Source of the DNA: Desulfatibacillum sp.
GTDB lineage: Bacteria > Desulfobacterota > Desulfobacteria > Desulfobacterales > Desulfatibacillaceae
Direction of reading: 5' to 3'
Length of the DNA: 58,446 nt
Assembly (NCBI GenBank): GCA_016342355.1
Contig: JAEINP010000034.1
Span: 1-58,446, forward strand
Shown: piece by piece, positions 1 through 7,892 of the stretch
How positions within the stretch are numbered: position 1 is the stretch's first letter
How the letters are laid out: every line of letters starts with the position of its first letter
Notes under the pieces: generated by a model
Database searches by the model: none
Seen by the model: the letters and a program-made list of their open reading frames with translations, nothing else
Told to the model about the DNA's origin: nothing
Made by a program: the position numbers and the translations under genes

Positions 1-496
1 TAAATAGTTTATTAAATCAATAACTTATAATATTCATATAAGCATTTTTACGACAATTTCGTTCACGGATTCAGGTTCTATCGCTGTCAGCAAATTCGGC
101 CTTAGTCCCTTGATATTTGGGCTTTGAAAATCACCACACGTGAAAATATGGAATTAAATATCGCTCCCCGTAATAGTCTACGAGAAACGAACAATTCAAA
201 TAGGGGGAAACTTGGGTCATCCTATAGTACCTCCTGTCAATAGGTAAAGCTGATTTTCAAAAACCACATGATTTCAAGCTGATACAGACCATATCCATTT
301 TCAGCGCGCACCGATCCTGCGGTATGCCGTGATCCATGCACTGGTCCTGGGTTGGCTAGTTTCCCACCATGCCGCTCCCCTGGCCTCATCGTTAAAGTAT
401 CCAGTGTCCCATGCCAGGAAGAATATTCCGGCGCCGCCCGCATCGCAGCGGAGAGCAGCCCGCCACCTGTTTGATTTACACAATCGGATGAATTAC
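1..496. other. Gene-free left end
   Basis: No convincing gene is visible in this stretch. The first 200 bases are AT-rich and the later part is closer to the window average. Open frames here are short, overlap on both strands and lack ribosome binding sites or recognisable domains. I see no tRNA, strong hairpin or tandem repeat. It probably holds only the upstream region of the ferredoxin gene, whose likely promoter follows. Confidence 0.5.
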
Positions 497-526
497 TTGA
501 CCCATGGGGACTATTGCGGATATATT
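497..526 (+). promoter_or_regulatory. Putative sigma-70 promoter of the ferredoxin-protein gene
   Basis: TTGACC (497-502) and TATATT (521-526) are separated by 18 bases. This would start transcription about 60 bases before the ATG at 594, which has an AAGGAG ribosome site at about 577-582. It is a consensus match only. Confidence 0.45.
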
Positions 527-593
527 ACACAGGTGTGAAACGAAACCATTATAATGAACCCACCAATATCTTCATGAAGGAGTAACCAACCAA

Positions 594-1730
594 ATGGACC
601 TGAACGACAAGTATCTGCAGGTAGTGGACGCCATTAACAAGGCGGGCGGCACGCCTCCCCCCACCACCCCCACCCTGATCGAACTGATCAAGGAGGTGAT
701 CAGGGAAGACGAAACCGATTTTATTATGGCCTTTGGTGAACAAAAATCCCAGACCATGGAGCAGCTCAAGGCATCCACGGGTCTGAGCGAAGACGAGATC
801 AACGCAAAAGTGGAGGCTCTGGCCAAAAGAGGCGTGATCTTTAACCAGCCCAACAGCAAGGGCATGATGGTTTTTCGGCTTTTGCCCTTATTCAACGTGG
901 GCATTTTTGAATACATGTTCATGAAAAAGCTGGAAGTCACTCCCCAGACCAAGCATATAGCCGACCTTTTTACCAAGATGTTTGATGAACAACGCGAACT
1001 GGTGAAAGCCAACTACGAAGACGTGGTGAAGATGGTCAAACTTTTTCCGGCGGTTGACCGGACCATCCCCTACACCACCAACCAGAGCAGCGGCAAAAGC
1101 ATCTCCATCGAGATCAATCAGAGCCTGGGGGAGATGAAAGAAACAAAAATGCCGTTTCAGGACGTCAAGGATATTATCGAAAAATTTGACGACATTGCGG
1201 TGGGACATTGCTTCTGCCGCCATCACAAGGACATGACCGGCGATCCTTGCAAACAGACCGATTCCCGCGAGAATTGTTTTACCTTTGGAAAATCGGCGCG
1301 ACACACCGCCAATCAGGATTTTGCGCGCATGGTCAGCAAAGAGGAAGCCTTGGCCATCCTGACCAAAGCCGAAGAAGACGGCCTGGTTCATAAAGCCTAT
1401 CATCCCGGCTTCGATTCCAGCCGCGACGAGACCAGCGTCTGTTCCTGCTGCTCCTGCTGCTGCGGCAACGCCCATGGCGTCACCATTGCGGGCACCGCCA
1501 ATGAAGCGTGGTTTATGGCCGTGGTGGACAAGGAACTGTGTGTGGGATGCGGCGACTGCATAGAAAAATGCAGCTCCCGCGCCCTGAGCATGGGGGATGA
1601 CGACTCTCCGGTGCTGGATAAGGATCTTTGCATCGGCTGTGGAGTCTGCGCCCACTTCTGCCCGGAAAACGCCATTGGGCTGGTCCAGTCCAGGCGGATG
1701 GTTTATACCACCCCTCCGCGCCCGGCGTGA
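594..1730 (+). CDS. Cysteine-rich 4Fe-4S ferredoxin-type protein with N-terminal helical/winged-helix-like domain
   Basis: A soluble 378-residue protein, probably an electron carrier or redox sensor of anaerobic metabolism. The first ~130 residues look like a small winged-helix-type domain (TMEQLKASTGLSEDEINAKV, then an EALAKRGVIF strand). The middle carries CFCRHHKDMTGDPC plus a further Cys, and then SVCSCCSCCCGNAHG with six cysteines in ten residues. The C-terminus is a bacterial two-cluster ferredoxin: CVGCGDCIEKC and CIGCGVCAHFCPENAI. Eighteen cysteines lie in these four groups. The start is set by AAGGAG upstream of ATG 594, and a terminator hairpin follows, so it is probably monocistronic. 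Homologues are, as far as I recall, annotated only as 4Fe-4S binding proteins in sulfate reducers and related anaerobes; the partner is unknown. Confidence 0.85.
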   Translation: MDLNDKYLQVVDAINKAGGTPPPTTPTLIELIKEVIREDETDFIMAFGEQKSQTMEQLKASTGLSEDEINAKVEALAKRGVIFNQPNSKGMMVFRLLPLFNVGIFEYMFMKKLEVTPQTKHIADLFTKMFDEQRELVKANYEDVVKMVKLFPAVDRTIPYTTNQSSGKSISIEINQSLGEMKETKMPFQDVKDIIEKFDDIAVGHCFCRHHKDMTGDPCKQTDSRENCFTFGKSARHTANQDFARMVSKEEALAILTKAEEDGLVHKAYHPGFDSSRDETSVCSCCSCCCGNAHGVTIAGTANEAWFMAVVDKELCVGCGDCIEKCSSRALSMGDDDSPVLDKDLCIGCGVCAHFCPENAIGLVQSRRMVYTTPPRPA

Positions 1731-1758
1731 TTCCGAAACTGTATTAGCCATGACAATC

Positions 1759-1790
1759 CCGGGCTGATAATCCTTAGTCAGCCCGGTTTT
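1759..1790 (+). terminator. Rho-independent terminator after the ferredoxin gene
   Basis: CCGGGCTGA (1759-1767) pairs perfectly with TCAGCCCGG (1778-1786) around a 10-base loop, followed by TTTT. It lies 29 bases after the stop codon. Confidence 0.75.
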
Positions 1791-1954
1791 GCCATGTTGC
1801 AAAATGATATCGAAAAATGCTGCAGCCCTAACCGTGGCGCCTTCACTTTTGGATTGCCAAATTTCGCCCCGGAGACTAATAGATCCCTGGTAATCCAACA
1901 TCTGCAACCTGCCCACCTCTCAATGACGCGCCACACAAACAGGAGTTTACACCC

Positions 1955-3652
1955 ATGTCCGTCGGATTCCTTGGAGTTGCAGCCTGTGCACCTATCCTGC
2001 TTGCCCTTGTTTTAATGGTGTGGCTGCACTGGCCCGCCACCCGCGCCATGCCCATGGCATGGGCCGCATGCGCCCTGATAGCACTGGTTGTGTGGAAAAT
2101 GCCCTTGGGGTTTATCCTGGCAGCCACGTTAGGCGGTTTTGGAAACACACTCAACATCCTGATTATTATACTCGGGGCCATTGTGCTGCTGTTCTCTCTC
2201 AGGGAAAGCGGGGGCATGGAGACCATCAAGCAGGGCATCGGAAACCTGAGTGACGACAAACGCGTCCAGATCATACTTATCGCATTTTTATTCAGTGCGT
2301 TTTTGGAAGGCGCCGCAGGTTTTGGAACCCCGGCCGCCATTGCGGCTCCGCTGATGATCAACCTGGGATTTCCCGCCCTGGCCGCCGTGATGGCCTGCCT
2401 GATACTGAACTCGTTTTCCGTTACCTTTGGAGTGATCGGGGCAGTGGTCTGGTTTGGCCTGAAAAACCTGACGCCTCTGATTGACGGAGCCATATCCCAG
2501 GGAGTGGCTCCGGCTTCCATACCCAATGCCTGGGGATTTTTTGAGTTGGTGGGGCGCTGGGGTGCGGTTCTCAACATCGCGCCCATATTTGTATTGCCGC
2601 TGTTTGTGCTGTGCTTTGTCACCCGATATTTTGGGGTCAATCGTTCCTGGCGAGAAGGCCTGGGGGCATGGAAGATTTCACTGTTTGCCTCCACCTGCTT
2701 TGCTTTGGCCTATTTGTTTTTCGCCTTTGTCCTGGGGATTGAATTTCCCTCCCTGATGGGCGGGTTGATTGCCCTGGCTATGGTGGTCTTTGCCATTCGC
2801 AAACAATGGTTTATCCCACCCGAAACCTGGAGCTTCGGACCCAAGGAGCAATGGGAGGCGCATTGGATCGGGTCGATCGAGGTGCAAAGCGAAAACCACG
2901 TCCATGCCACCATGAGCCAGGCGCGGGCCTGGATGCCTTACGTCCTAATTGGATTGCTTTTGCTGCTCACCCGATTATCCAGCCTGCCCTTTAAGTCCTG
3001 GGTGATGGGGGTGGACATTAGCGTTTCGGCCATATTGGGGTACGAGTCGGTCCAGTTCAGCATCAAACCTTTGTATCTGCCGGGGATCATGCCCTTCATG
3101 CTGGTGGCCCTGTTGATCGTTCCGTTGCATGGCATGTCCTGGAAAAAGGCGGGAGTTGCATGGGCCGACGCCTTCCGGAGAATCAAAGGGCCAGCCATCG
3201 CCCTGTTGTTTGCCGTGGCTCTGGTGGAGATTTTCAAGCAATCCGCGCACAATGCCATGGGTTATCCGTCCATGCCCTTATCCATGGCCAAGGCCACTGC
3301 GGATCTTGTTGGAGGGGCATGGCCTTTTTTCGCCTCCTTTATAGGCGCATTGGGCGCTTTCATTACCGGCAGCAACACGGTTTCCAATCTGCTTTTCAGC
3401 GAGTTTCAATATGGCTTGGCGGAACAACTGCATCTTTCCAGGCAGATCATCGTCGCCCTGCAATTGGTGGGCGGGTCCATGGGAAACATGGTTTGCATCC
3501 ATAACATTGTGGCTGCTTCGGCGGTTGTGGGATTGAGCGGGATGGAAGGGGCCATCATCAAACGGAACGTGGTTCCCATGCTGATCTACGGTCTGAGCGT
3601 GGGGTGCCTGGGTATGCTTTTCTGCTATGTGCTGTTTCCGGCGATTTTCTGA
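1955..3652 (+). CDS. lldP: L-lactate permease (LctP/LldP family)
   Basis: A 565-residue polytopic inner-membrane protein that imports lactate, a main electron donor for sulfate reducers, with H+ or Na+. Length and pattern fit the family (about 550 residues, 12 or more membrane segments). Family-like segments are FLEGAAGFGTPAAIAAPLMI near residue 110, GVIGAVVWFGL near 155 and GALGAFITGSNTVSNLLFS in the C-terminal third, where the GSN-N pattern is diagnostic. AGGAG at about 1941 sets the ATG at 1955. No lactate dehydrogenase or lactate-utilisation gene is adjacent, so the permease is encoded alone here. Glycolate or another 2-hydroxy acid is a possible alternative substrate. Confidence 0.9.
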   Translation: MSVGFLGVAACAPILLALVLMVWLHWPATRAMPMAWAACALIALVVWKMPLGFILAATLGGFGNTLNILIIILGAIVLLFSLRESGGMETIKQGIGNLSDDKRVQIILIAFLFSAFLEGAAGFGTPAAIAAPLMINLGFPALAAVMACLILNSFSVTFGVIGAVVWFGLKNLTPLIDGAISQGVAPASIPNAWGFFELVGRWGAVLNIAPIFVLPLFVLCFVTRYFGVNRSWREGLGAWKISLFASTCFALAYLFFAFVLGIEFPSLMGGLIALAMVVFAIRKQWFIPPETWSFGPKEQWEAHWIGSIEVQSENHVHATMSQARAWMPYVLIGLLLLLTRLSSLPFKSWVMGVDISVSAILGYESVQFSIKPLYLPGIMPFMLVALLIVPLHGMSWKKAGVAWADAFRRIKGPAIALLFAVALVEIFKQSAHNAMGYPSMPLSMAKATADLVGGAWPFFASFIGALGAFITGSNTVSNLLFSEFQYGLAEQLHLSRQIIVALQLVGGSMGNMVCIHNIVAASAVVGLSGMEGAIIKRNVVPMLIYGLSVGCLGMLFCYVLFPAIF

Positions 3653-3801
3653 AGGATATCCCGCCGTGTGGATTGGCCTGCCATATGGAAAGAATGCTCG
3701 TGGCAATTTTCACATGCTTTTGCCCAGCACTCTTCCTGATTGACAGAAAATCCCAGCGAAGAGCCTGTTTTGCGGACTGTTGCCGGGGAATAGGGGCATA
3801 A

Positions 3802-3866
3802 GGAAAATTTGTCACGAACCTTGCCACATGATATCCTGTTTCTTGTTTCAAGCATAGTTGGAGATA
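3802..3866 (+). repeat. 65-bp direct repeat, copy 1
   Basis: The first 29 bases, starting GGAAAATTTGTCACGAACC, are identical to those at 5190. The remaining ~36 bases are similar, with substitutions and a one-base shift. Copy 1 lies between the lactate permease and the alpha/beta hydrolase, 158 bases before the hydrolase ATG. The rest of the 371-base gap holds no supported gene. Confidence 0.75.
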
Positions 3867-4023
3867 AAAATCAGGGGAATCATCGTATGGCATGGCACAA
3901 TGGAAGGGTCCGGATTCGTCAGGCCAGCGCCTTGAATCTACCCTTCCCGGCTGGGTCCTGGAAGGGATAAAAAAATAGCTTGAGCCTGTTTTGCTCCATG
4001 GCTTCCCATGAAAGGATGATAAA

Positions 4024-5160
4024 ATGAAAAATTTTAATTTTCCAGTGGGTTATCACAGGCTGCACAAAACCAAGATCATTGATTTTCAATTGAATCGCTG
4101 GTTTTCCTGGGGGTACACCAGCCTGGACGACATGAAGGCCGCAGCTCACAAAATCAAAAAACTGGGGGATTGGAAAGGCGCCCTCCTACACCAGGCGGAG
4201 ATTGCGCAAAAACAGGGCCGATTAATGAACGCAACGTTCAATTACCGCGCTGCCGATTTTTTTGTGCATCCAAAAGATCCCGACAAAAAGCGAATCTACG
4301 ATCAATTCATTGATATGTTTTATAATCAACTGTTCAGGGATGAATCCCTGGAACGGGTTTGGGTTCCATACGAAAACGCGGCAATCCCGGCCCTGTCCAT
4401 TCCGGCTACCGGCGGAAACTCCCTGGGAACCCTGGTAATCCATGGCGGCTTTGATTCCTATATGGAAGAGTTTTATTCCTGCGCCGTGTTTTTCTCCAAC
4501 TTGGGTTACGACGTGGTTCTGTTTGAAGGTCCGGGCCAGGGTGCGGCATTAAAGGAGCAAGGATTGTTTTTGGATTATCAATGGGAAAAGCCCGTCAAGG
4601 CGGTGCTTGACCATTTTGGTCTGGATCATGTGGCCCTGATCGGTTTTTCCATGGGGGGCTGGTTTTGTTTTCGGGCCGCAGCCCATGAGCCCAGGATCAA
4701 GCAGGTTATCGCCTCCAGCATTGCTTATGATTACATGCAAATTCCTCCTAAAATCGTGGTGCAGATGGCGCTCTGGTTCATGAAACATCCCCGGTTGACC
4801 GAAATCACAAGCCAATGGAAAATGAAATTCATGCCTCAGGAAAAATGGGCTATCGAGAATTTTATGTACATTACGGGCACGGATTCTGTGGTGGCCATTT
4901 TCAAGGAGATGCAAAAACTCAATGCGGAAAACCTCAAGTCCGAGCTGGTCACGCAGGATGTTCTCATTCTGACCGGACAGGAGGACCATTTTATCCCTGT
5001 AAAAATGCATCACATGCAGGTGGCCGCCCTGAAAAACGCCCGATCCGTGGAGGGGCGCATTTTCACAAGAGAGGAGCAGGCCCACAATCACTGCATGGTG
5101 GGCAACACAGGCCTCATGCTGGATGTCATGGCCGATTGGCTGAAAACCACCCGCCATTAA
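4024..5160 (+). CDS. Alpha/beta-fold hydrolase
   Basis: A 378-residue cytoplasmic serine hydrolase with an N-terminal helical cap (about residues 1-110) and then the alpha/beta fold. The catalytic triad can be read: nucleophile Ser209 in GFSMGG, Asp321 in GQEDHFIP, and a His in QAHNHCMVG (His354 or His356). HGGFDS near residue 140 is the likely oxyanion-hole loop. This architecture resembles the FrsA/DUF1100-like and 2,6-dihydropseudooxynicotine-hydrolase-like groups, so esters or C-C bonds of small acids are plausible substrates, but the substrate cannot be told. ATG 4024 follows AAGGATG. The gene stands alone between the two 65-bp direct repeats. Confidence 0.85.
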   Translation: MKNFNFPVGYHRLHKTKIIDFQLNRWFSWGYTSLDDMKAAAHKIKKLGDWKGALLHQAEIAQKQGRLMNATFNYRAADFFVHPKDPDKKRIYDQFIDMFYNQLFRDESLERVWVPYENAAIPALSIPATGGNSLGTLVIHGGFDSYMEEFYSCAVFFSNLGYDVVLFEGPGQGAALKEQGLFLDYQWEKPVKAVLDHFGLDHVALIGFSMGGWFCFRAAAHEPRIKQVIASSIAYDYMQIPPKIVVQMALWFMKHPRLTEITSQWKMKFMPQEKWAIENFMYITGTDSVVAIFKEMQKLNAENLKSELVTQDVLILTGQEDHFIPVKMHHMQVAALKNARSVEGRIFTREEQAHNHCMVGNTGLMLDVMADWLKTTRH

Positions 5161-5189
5161 ATGCGCCATGGCTATCCTCAAAGCTATAT

Positions 5190-5254
5190 GGAAAATTTGT
5201 CACGAACCTTGCCACATGGTATCCTGCCCTTATGTTCAAATCATAGCTGGAGAA
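5190..5254 (+). repeat. 65-bp direct repeat, copy 2
   Basis: Second copy of the element at 3802-3866, in the same orientation and identical over its first 29 bases. It begins 30 bases after the hydrolase stop and ends 107 bases before the thiol peroxidase ATG. Both copies are followed a few bases later by a CAGGGG(G)AA stretch, so homology may extend slightly. Confidence 0.75.
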
Positions 5255-5361
5255 TGTACAACAGGGGGAAAGCCTGTAGGCGCAGGGTGACTCCCTGTTC
5301 CTGATGGACTTTGGCATTTGTAATGAAATTGACCCCGTAGTGAGGCAAAAGGAGAAATACC

Positions 5362-5862
5362 ATGGCCCAATTCACCTTACAAGGCAATCCGTTTCAGACG
5401 ACCGGGGAGCTTCCCGCCGTTGGGACAGCGGCTCCGGGTTTCACCCTGGCGAAAACCGACCTTTCAGACATTTCCCTGGATGCATACAAGGGGAAGAAAA
5501 TTATTTTGAATATTTTTCCCAGCGTGGATACTGGCGTGTGCGCCACCAGCGTGAGGAAGTTCAACGCCCAAGCCAGCTCCCTGGAAAATACTGTGGTCCT
5601 GTGCGTGTCCATGGATCTTCCCTTTGCCCTGGGCCGTTTTTGCGGGGCTGAGGGACTGGATGACGTGGTGCCAGTGTCGGATTTCCGGACCGGGGATTTT
5701 GGCAGGGCTTACGGCATCAGGATCGCCACTGGTCCCCTGACCGGGCTGCTTGCCCGCTCGGTGGTGGTTGTCAGTCCTGAAGGAAAGGTGACATACACCC
5801 AACTGGTGCCGGAAACAGGAGAGGAGCCGGATTACGAGGCTGCCCTGGCCGCCTTGAAATAG
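5362..5862 (+). CDS. tpx: Thiol peroxidase (atypical 2-Cys peroxiredoxin, Tpx)
   Basis: A 166-residue peroxiredoxin that reduces H2O2 and alkyl hydroperoxides using thioredoxin. The family signature is clear: peroxidatic Cys60 in [16 protein letters not shown] and resolving Cys94 in [11 protein letters not shown], almost the same numbering as the E. coli enzyme (Cys61 and Cys95). Length is typical. AAAAGGAG sets the ATG. For a strict anaerobe it is a standard oxygen defence. The gene follows repeat copy 2 and precedes the FKBP gene, which seems to have its own promoter. Confidence 0.95.
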   Translation: MAQFTLQGNPFQTTGELPAVGTAAPGFTLAKTDLSDISLDAYKGKKIILNIFPSVDTGVCATSVRKFNAQASSLENTVVLCVSMDLPFALGRFCGAEGLDDVVPVSDFRTGDFGRAYGIRIATGPLTGLLARSVVVVSPEGKVTYTQLVPETGEEPDYEAALAALK

Positions 5863-5985
5863 GCATGCGCCTTTGCTGGATTTCATCCATTCCCTGCCCG
5901 GATTTTCGGCGCAGGGAATTTGGTTTTCGGGCAGCGCGCCAGGACCGGCCCGGCCATTTTTTTTAACAAAAATTTCAAATCCTTC

Positions 5986-6013
5986 CTTGACCTCCATAAA
6001 AAAGATGCATAAT
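5986..6013 (+). promoter_or_regulatory. Putative promoter of the FKBP gene
   Basis: CTTGAC (5986-5991) and CATAAT (6008-6013) are 16 bases apart, about 45 bases before the ATG at 6058. The upstream gap also has a possible tpx terminator (TCCCTGC/GCAGGGA stem near 5891-5917). Consensus match only. Confidence 0.4.
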
Positions 6014-6057
6014 GTTTTCGGAACTACATCCTGCAAGGATACCAAAAGGAGAATAGC

Positions 6058-6591
6058 ATGCAAAACGTGGAAAATGGCAAGTTCGTCCTGGTGCACTACA
6101 CTGGAACCCTCGAAAGCGGAGAAGTTTTTGACTCCAGCAAGGGCAGAGTGCCCCTGGAAGTGCTCATGGGCGGAGGCCAGTTGATCGCCGGATTTGAGAA
6201 GGCCCTGGTAGGCATGGAACTCAACGAGTCCAAGACCTTCACCCTTCAGCCGGAAGAAGCATATGGACCCAAGACCGAGGAACTCCATAAGGCCTTTGAG
6301 CGTTCCCAGATTCCGCCCAACCTGGACCCCAAGGTGGGAGACACCGTGGCCATGCAAGGCCCCGGCGGACAGCCTGTTCCGGCTAAGGTTATTGAAGCGG
6401 ATGACGAAAAGGTGGTTATCGACCTGAACCATCCCCTGGCTGGCGAATCCCTGACCTTCGAAATCCAGGTGGTGGGAATAAACGACCAAGCGACCCAGTC
6501 ACAAGGTGGTTGCGGCGGCTGCGGCGGCGGCGAAGGCGGCGGATGCGGTGACGGCGGATGCGGCGAGCCCGGATCCTGCTGCTCCTCATAG
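6058..6591 (+). CDS. slyD: FKBP-type peptidyl-prolyl cis-trans isomerase, SlyD-like, with Gly/Cys metal-binding tail
   Basis: A 177-residue cytoplasmic prolyl isomerase and chaperone. Residues 1-70 and about 125-145 form the FKBP fold (VHYTGTLESGEVFDSS; MGGGQLIAGFEKALVGM). The inserted IF domain in between (roughly 70-120, EEAYGPKTEELHKAFERSQI) is typical of SlyD. The C-terminal ~28 residues are almost only Gly and Cys with some acidic residues (GGCGGCGGGEGGGCGDGGC, ending SCCSS). This tail, with eight cysteines, replaces the His-rich tail of E. coli SlyD and probably binds Ni, Zn or another thiophilic metal. AAAAGGAG precedes the ATG and a strong terminator follows. Confidence 0.9.
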   Translation: MQNVENGKFVLVHYTGTLESGEVFDSSKGRVPLEVLMGGGQLIAGFEKALVGMELNESKTFTLQPEEAYGPKTEELHKAFERSQIPPNLDPKVGDTVAMQGPGGQPVPAKVIEADDEKVVIDLNHPLAGESLTFEIQVVGINDQATQSQGGCGGCGGGEGGGCGDGGCGEPGSCCSS

Positions 6592-6609
6592 CCTGAGATA
6601 GTTCATTAC

Positions 6610-6651
6610 GGGGAGACCGGCGCCTCAGGGCATCGGCCTCCCCTTTTTTTT
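6610..6651 (+). terminator. Rho-independent terminator after the FKBP gene
   Basis: GGGGAG (6610-6615) pairs with CTCCCC (6638-6643), with a further CCG/CGG inner stem, followed by eight T. It lies 18 bases after the FKBP stop and 13 bases before the end of the convergent ybhR-like gene. Confidence 0.8.
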
Positions 6652-6663
6652 GACTGCCAAAGC

Positions 6664-7776
6664 CTATTCAATGGTCTTCTGGAATTTTAGAATGGCAAGG
6701 CCCAAAAAACTCCCGGCCAATGCCGCCTGGGCCAGCAGGGGCCATAAAAGAGCCTCCACCCCCACTCCCTTGAGAACAATTCCGTGAAGGCATTGCAGAT
6801 ACCACCGCATGGGATTCAGAACCGTGGCCATGCGCACGCCTTCCGGCATGTTGTGGATGGGAAAAATAAACCCGCTCAAAAGAACGGCCGGTACGATGAT
6901 CAAAAAGGCCGTCAATAGGGCCTGTTGCTGGGTTCGGGCCGTCACACTCACCAATAACGCCAACCCCAGGTTTCCCAGGATGTACACTCCGCTACTCATG
7001 TAAAGCAGCACAATGGAACCGTGAATGCGGATTCCGAACACCAGAAAGGCAATGACGAACATGAGGGTCATGGTCACGTAGCCGGTGATCAAAAAAGGCA
7101 GGGTCTTGCCGATGATGAATTCGCTCTTGCGGATGGGCGTGACCATCACCTGCTCAATGGTGCCGATTTCCTTTTCCCGTACAATGGCCATGCTGGTGAG
7201 CACCAGACCCACCAGAATAAGCATGACCGCAATGAGCCCCGGCACGTAATAATACTTGCTTTCCAGGTTGGGGTTGTACCAGGCCCGGCCTTGCAACTGC
7301 ACCGCCTCCGGCATTTTCACCCCTGCCGCCTCCCTGAATTGCTGGTTGAAACGGGCTGCCACCTGCCCCGCGTAGTTCATGATGATGGACGTGTCGTTGC
7401 TGTATATGCCGTCCGCAAGAACCTGGACAGCGGCCTCCTTCCCCGATTTTAAATCCTCGGCAAACCCATGGGGGATGGAAATGGCGGCAAGCACTTCGCC
7501 ACGATCCAGCATGGAGGCCAATTGGCTGTCATTGCGAAGGGTCATGGCTACATCAAAATACCCGCTATCGGCAAACCCCGAAACCAGGGACCGGCTTTCC
7601 ACGGTATTGTCCCTGTCCACAATGGCGACCTTAATGTCCTTCACATCCGTGGTCAGGGCCAGGGAAAGGATAGTCAACTGGACCAACGGCATCACCAGGA
7701 TGACCATCCTCATCCTCTTATCCCGGAACATCTGGAGGAATTCCTTGATGAGCATTTGTTTGATGCGTTCTTTCAT
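6664..7776 (-). CDS. ybhR: ABC-2 type export permease (YbhR-like)
   Basis: A 370-residue inner-membrane permease, last gene of a five-gene operon. It has one N-terminal membrane segment (about 20-45), a large extracytoplasmic domain (about 45-170), then five C-terminal segments, the usual ABC2_membrane_3 layout. The cytoplasmic loop REKEIGTIEQVMVTPIRKSE is a family hallmark. Together with YbhS it should form the membrane channel energised by the fused ATPase YbhF. GAGG precedes the ATG at 7776. A 116-base gap separates it from ybhS, wider than other junctions in the operon. Confidence 0.9.
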   Translation of the reverse strand: MKERIKQMLIKEFLQMFRDKRMRMVILVMPLVQLTILSLALTTDVKDIKVAIVDRDNTVESRSLVSGFADSGYFDVAMTLRNDSQLASMLDRGEVLAAISIPHGFAEDLKSGKEAAVQVLADGIYSNDTSIIMNYAGQVAARFNQQFREAAGVKMPEAVQLQGRAWYNPNLESKYYYVPGLIAVMLILVGLVLTSMAIVREKEIGTIEQVMVTPIRKSEFIIGKTLPFLITGYVTMTLMFVIAFLVFGIRIHGSIVLLYMSSGVYILGNLGLALLVSVTARTQQQALLTAFLIIVPAVLLSGFIFPIHNMPEGVRMATVLNPMRWYLQCLHGIVLKGVGVEALLWPLLAQAALAGSFLGLAILKFQKTIE

Positions 7777-7892
7777 GGTGCAGCCTCATATATTACCGGG
7801 AATACAAATTGTTTCCATTGCATGCATGGGGGCTGAAACCCCTGAATTGCGACCTATGCAATGAAAAAGGAACGCACTCCCCAAAATAAAAA

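Noticed and set aside
888-1916. Minus-strand open frame of 342 codons opposite the ferredoxin gene
   Set aside because: Composition (Ala/Gly/His-rich, no domain) is typical of an antisense shadow; the plus-strand ferredoxin motifs are clear.
5464-6489. Minus-strand open frame of 341 codons across tpx and the FKBP gene
   Set aside because: It spans two real genes on the other strand and the gap between them, with no motif of its own.
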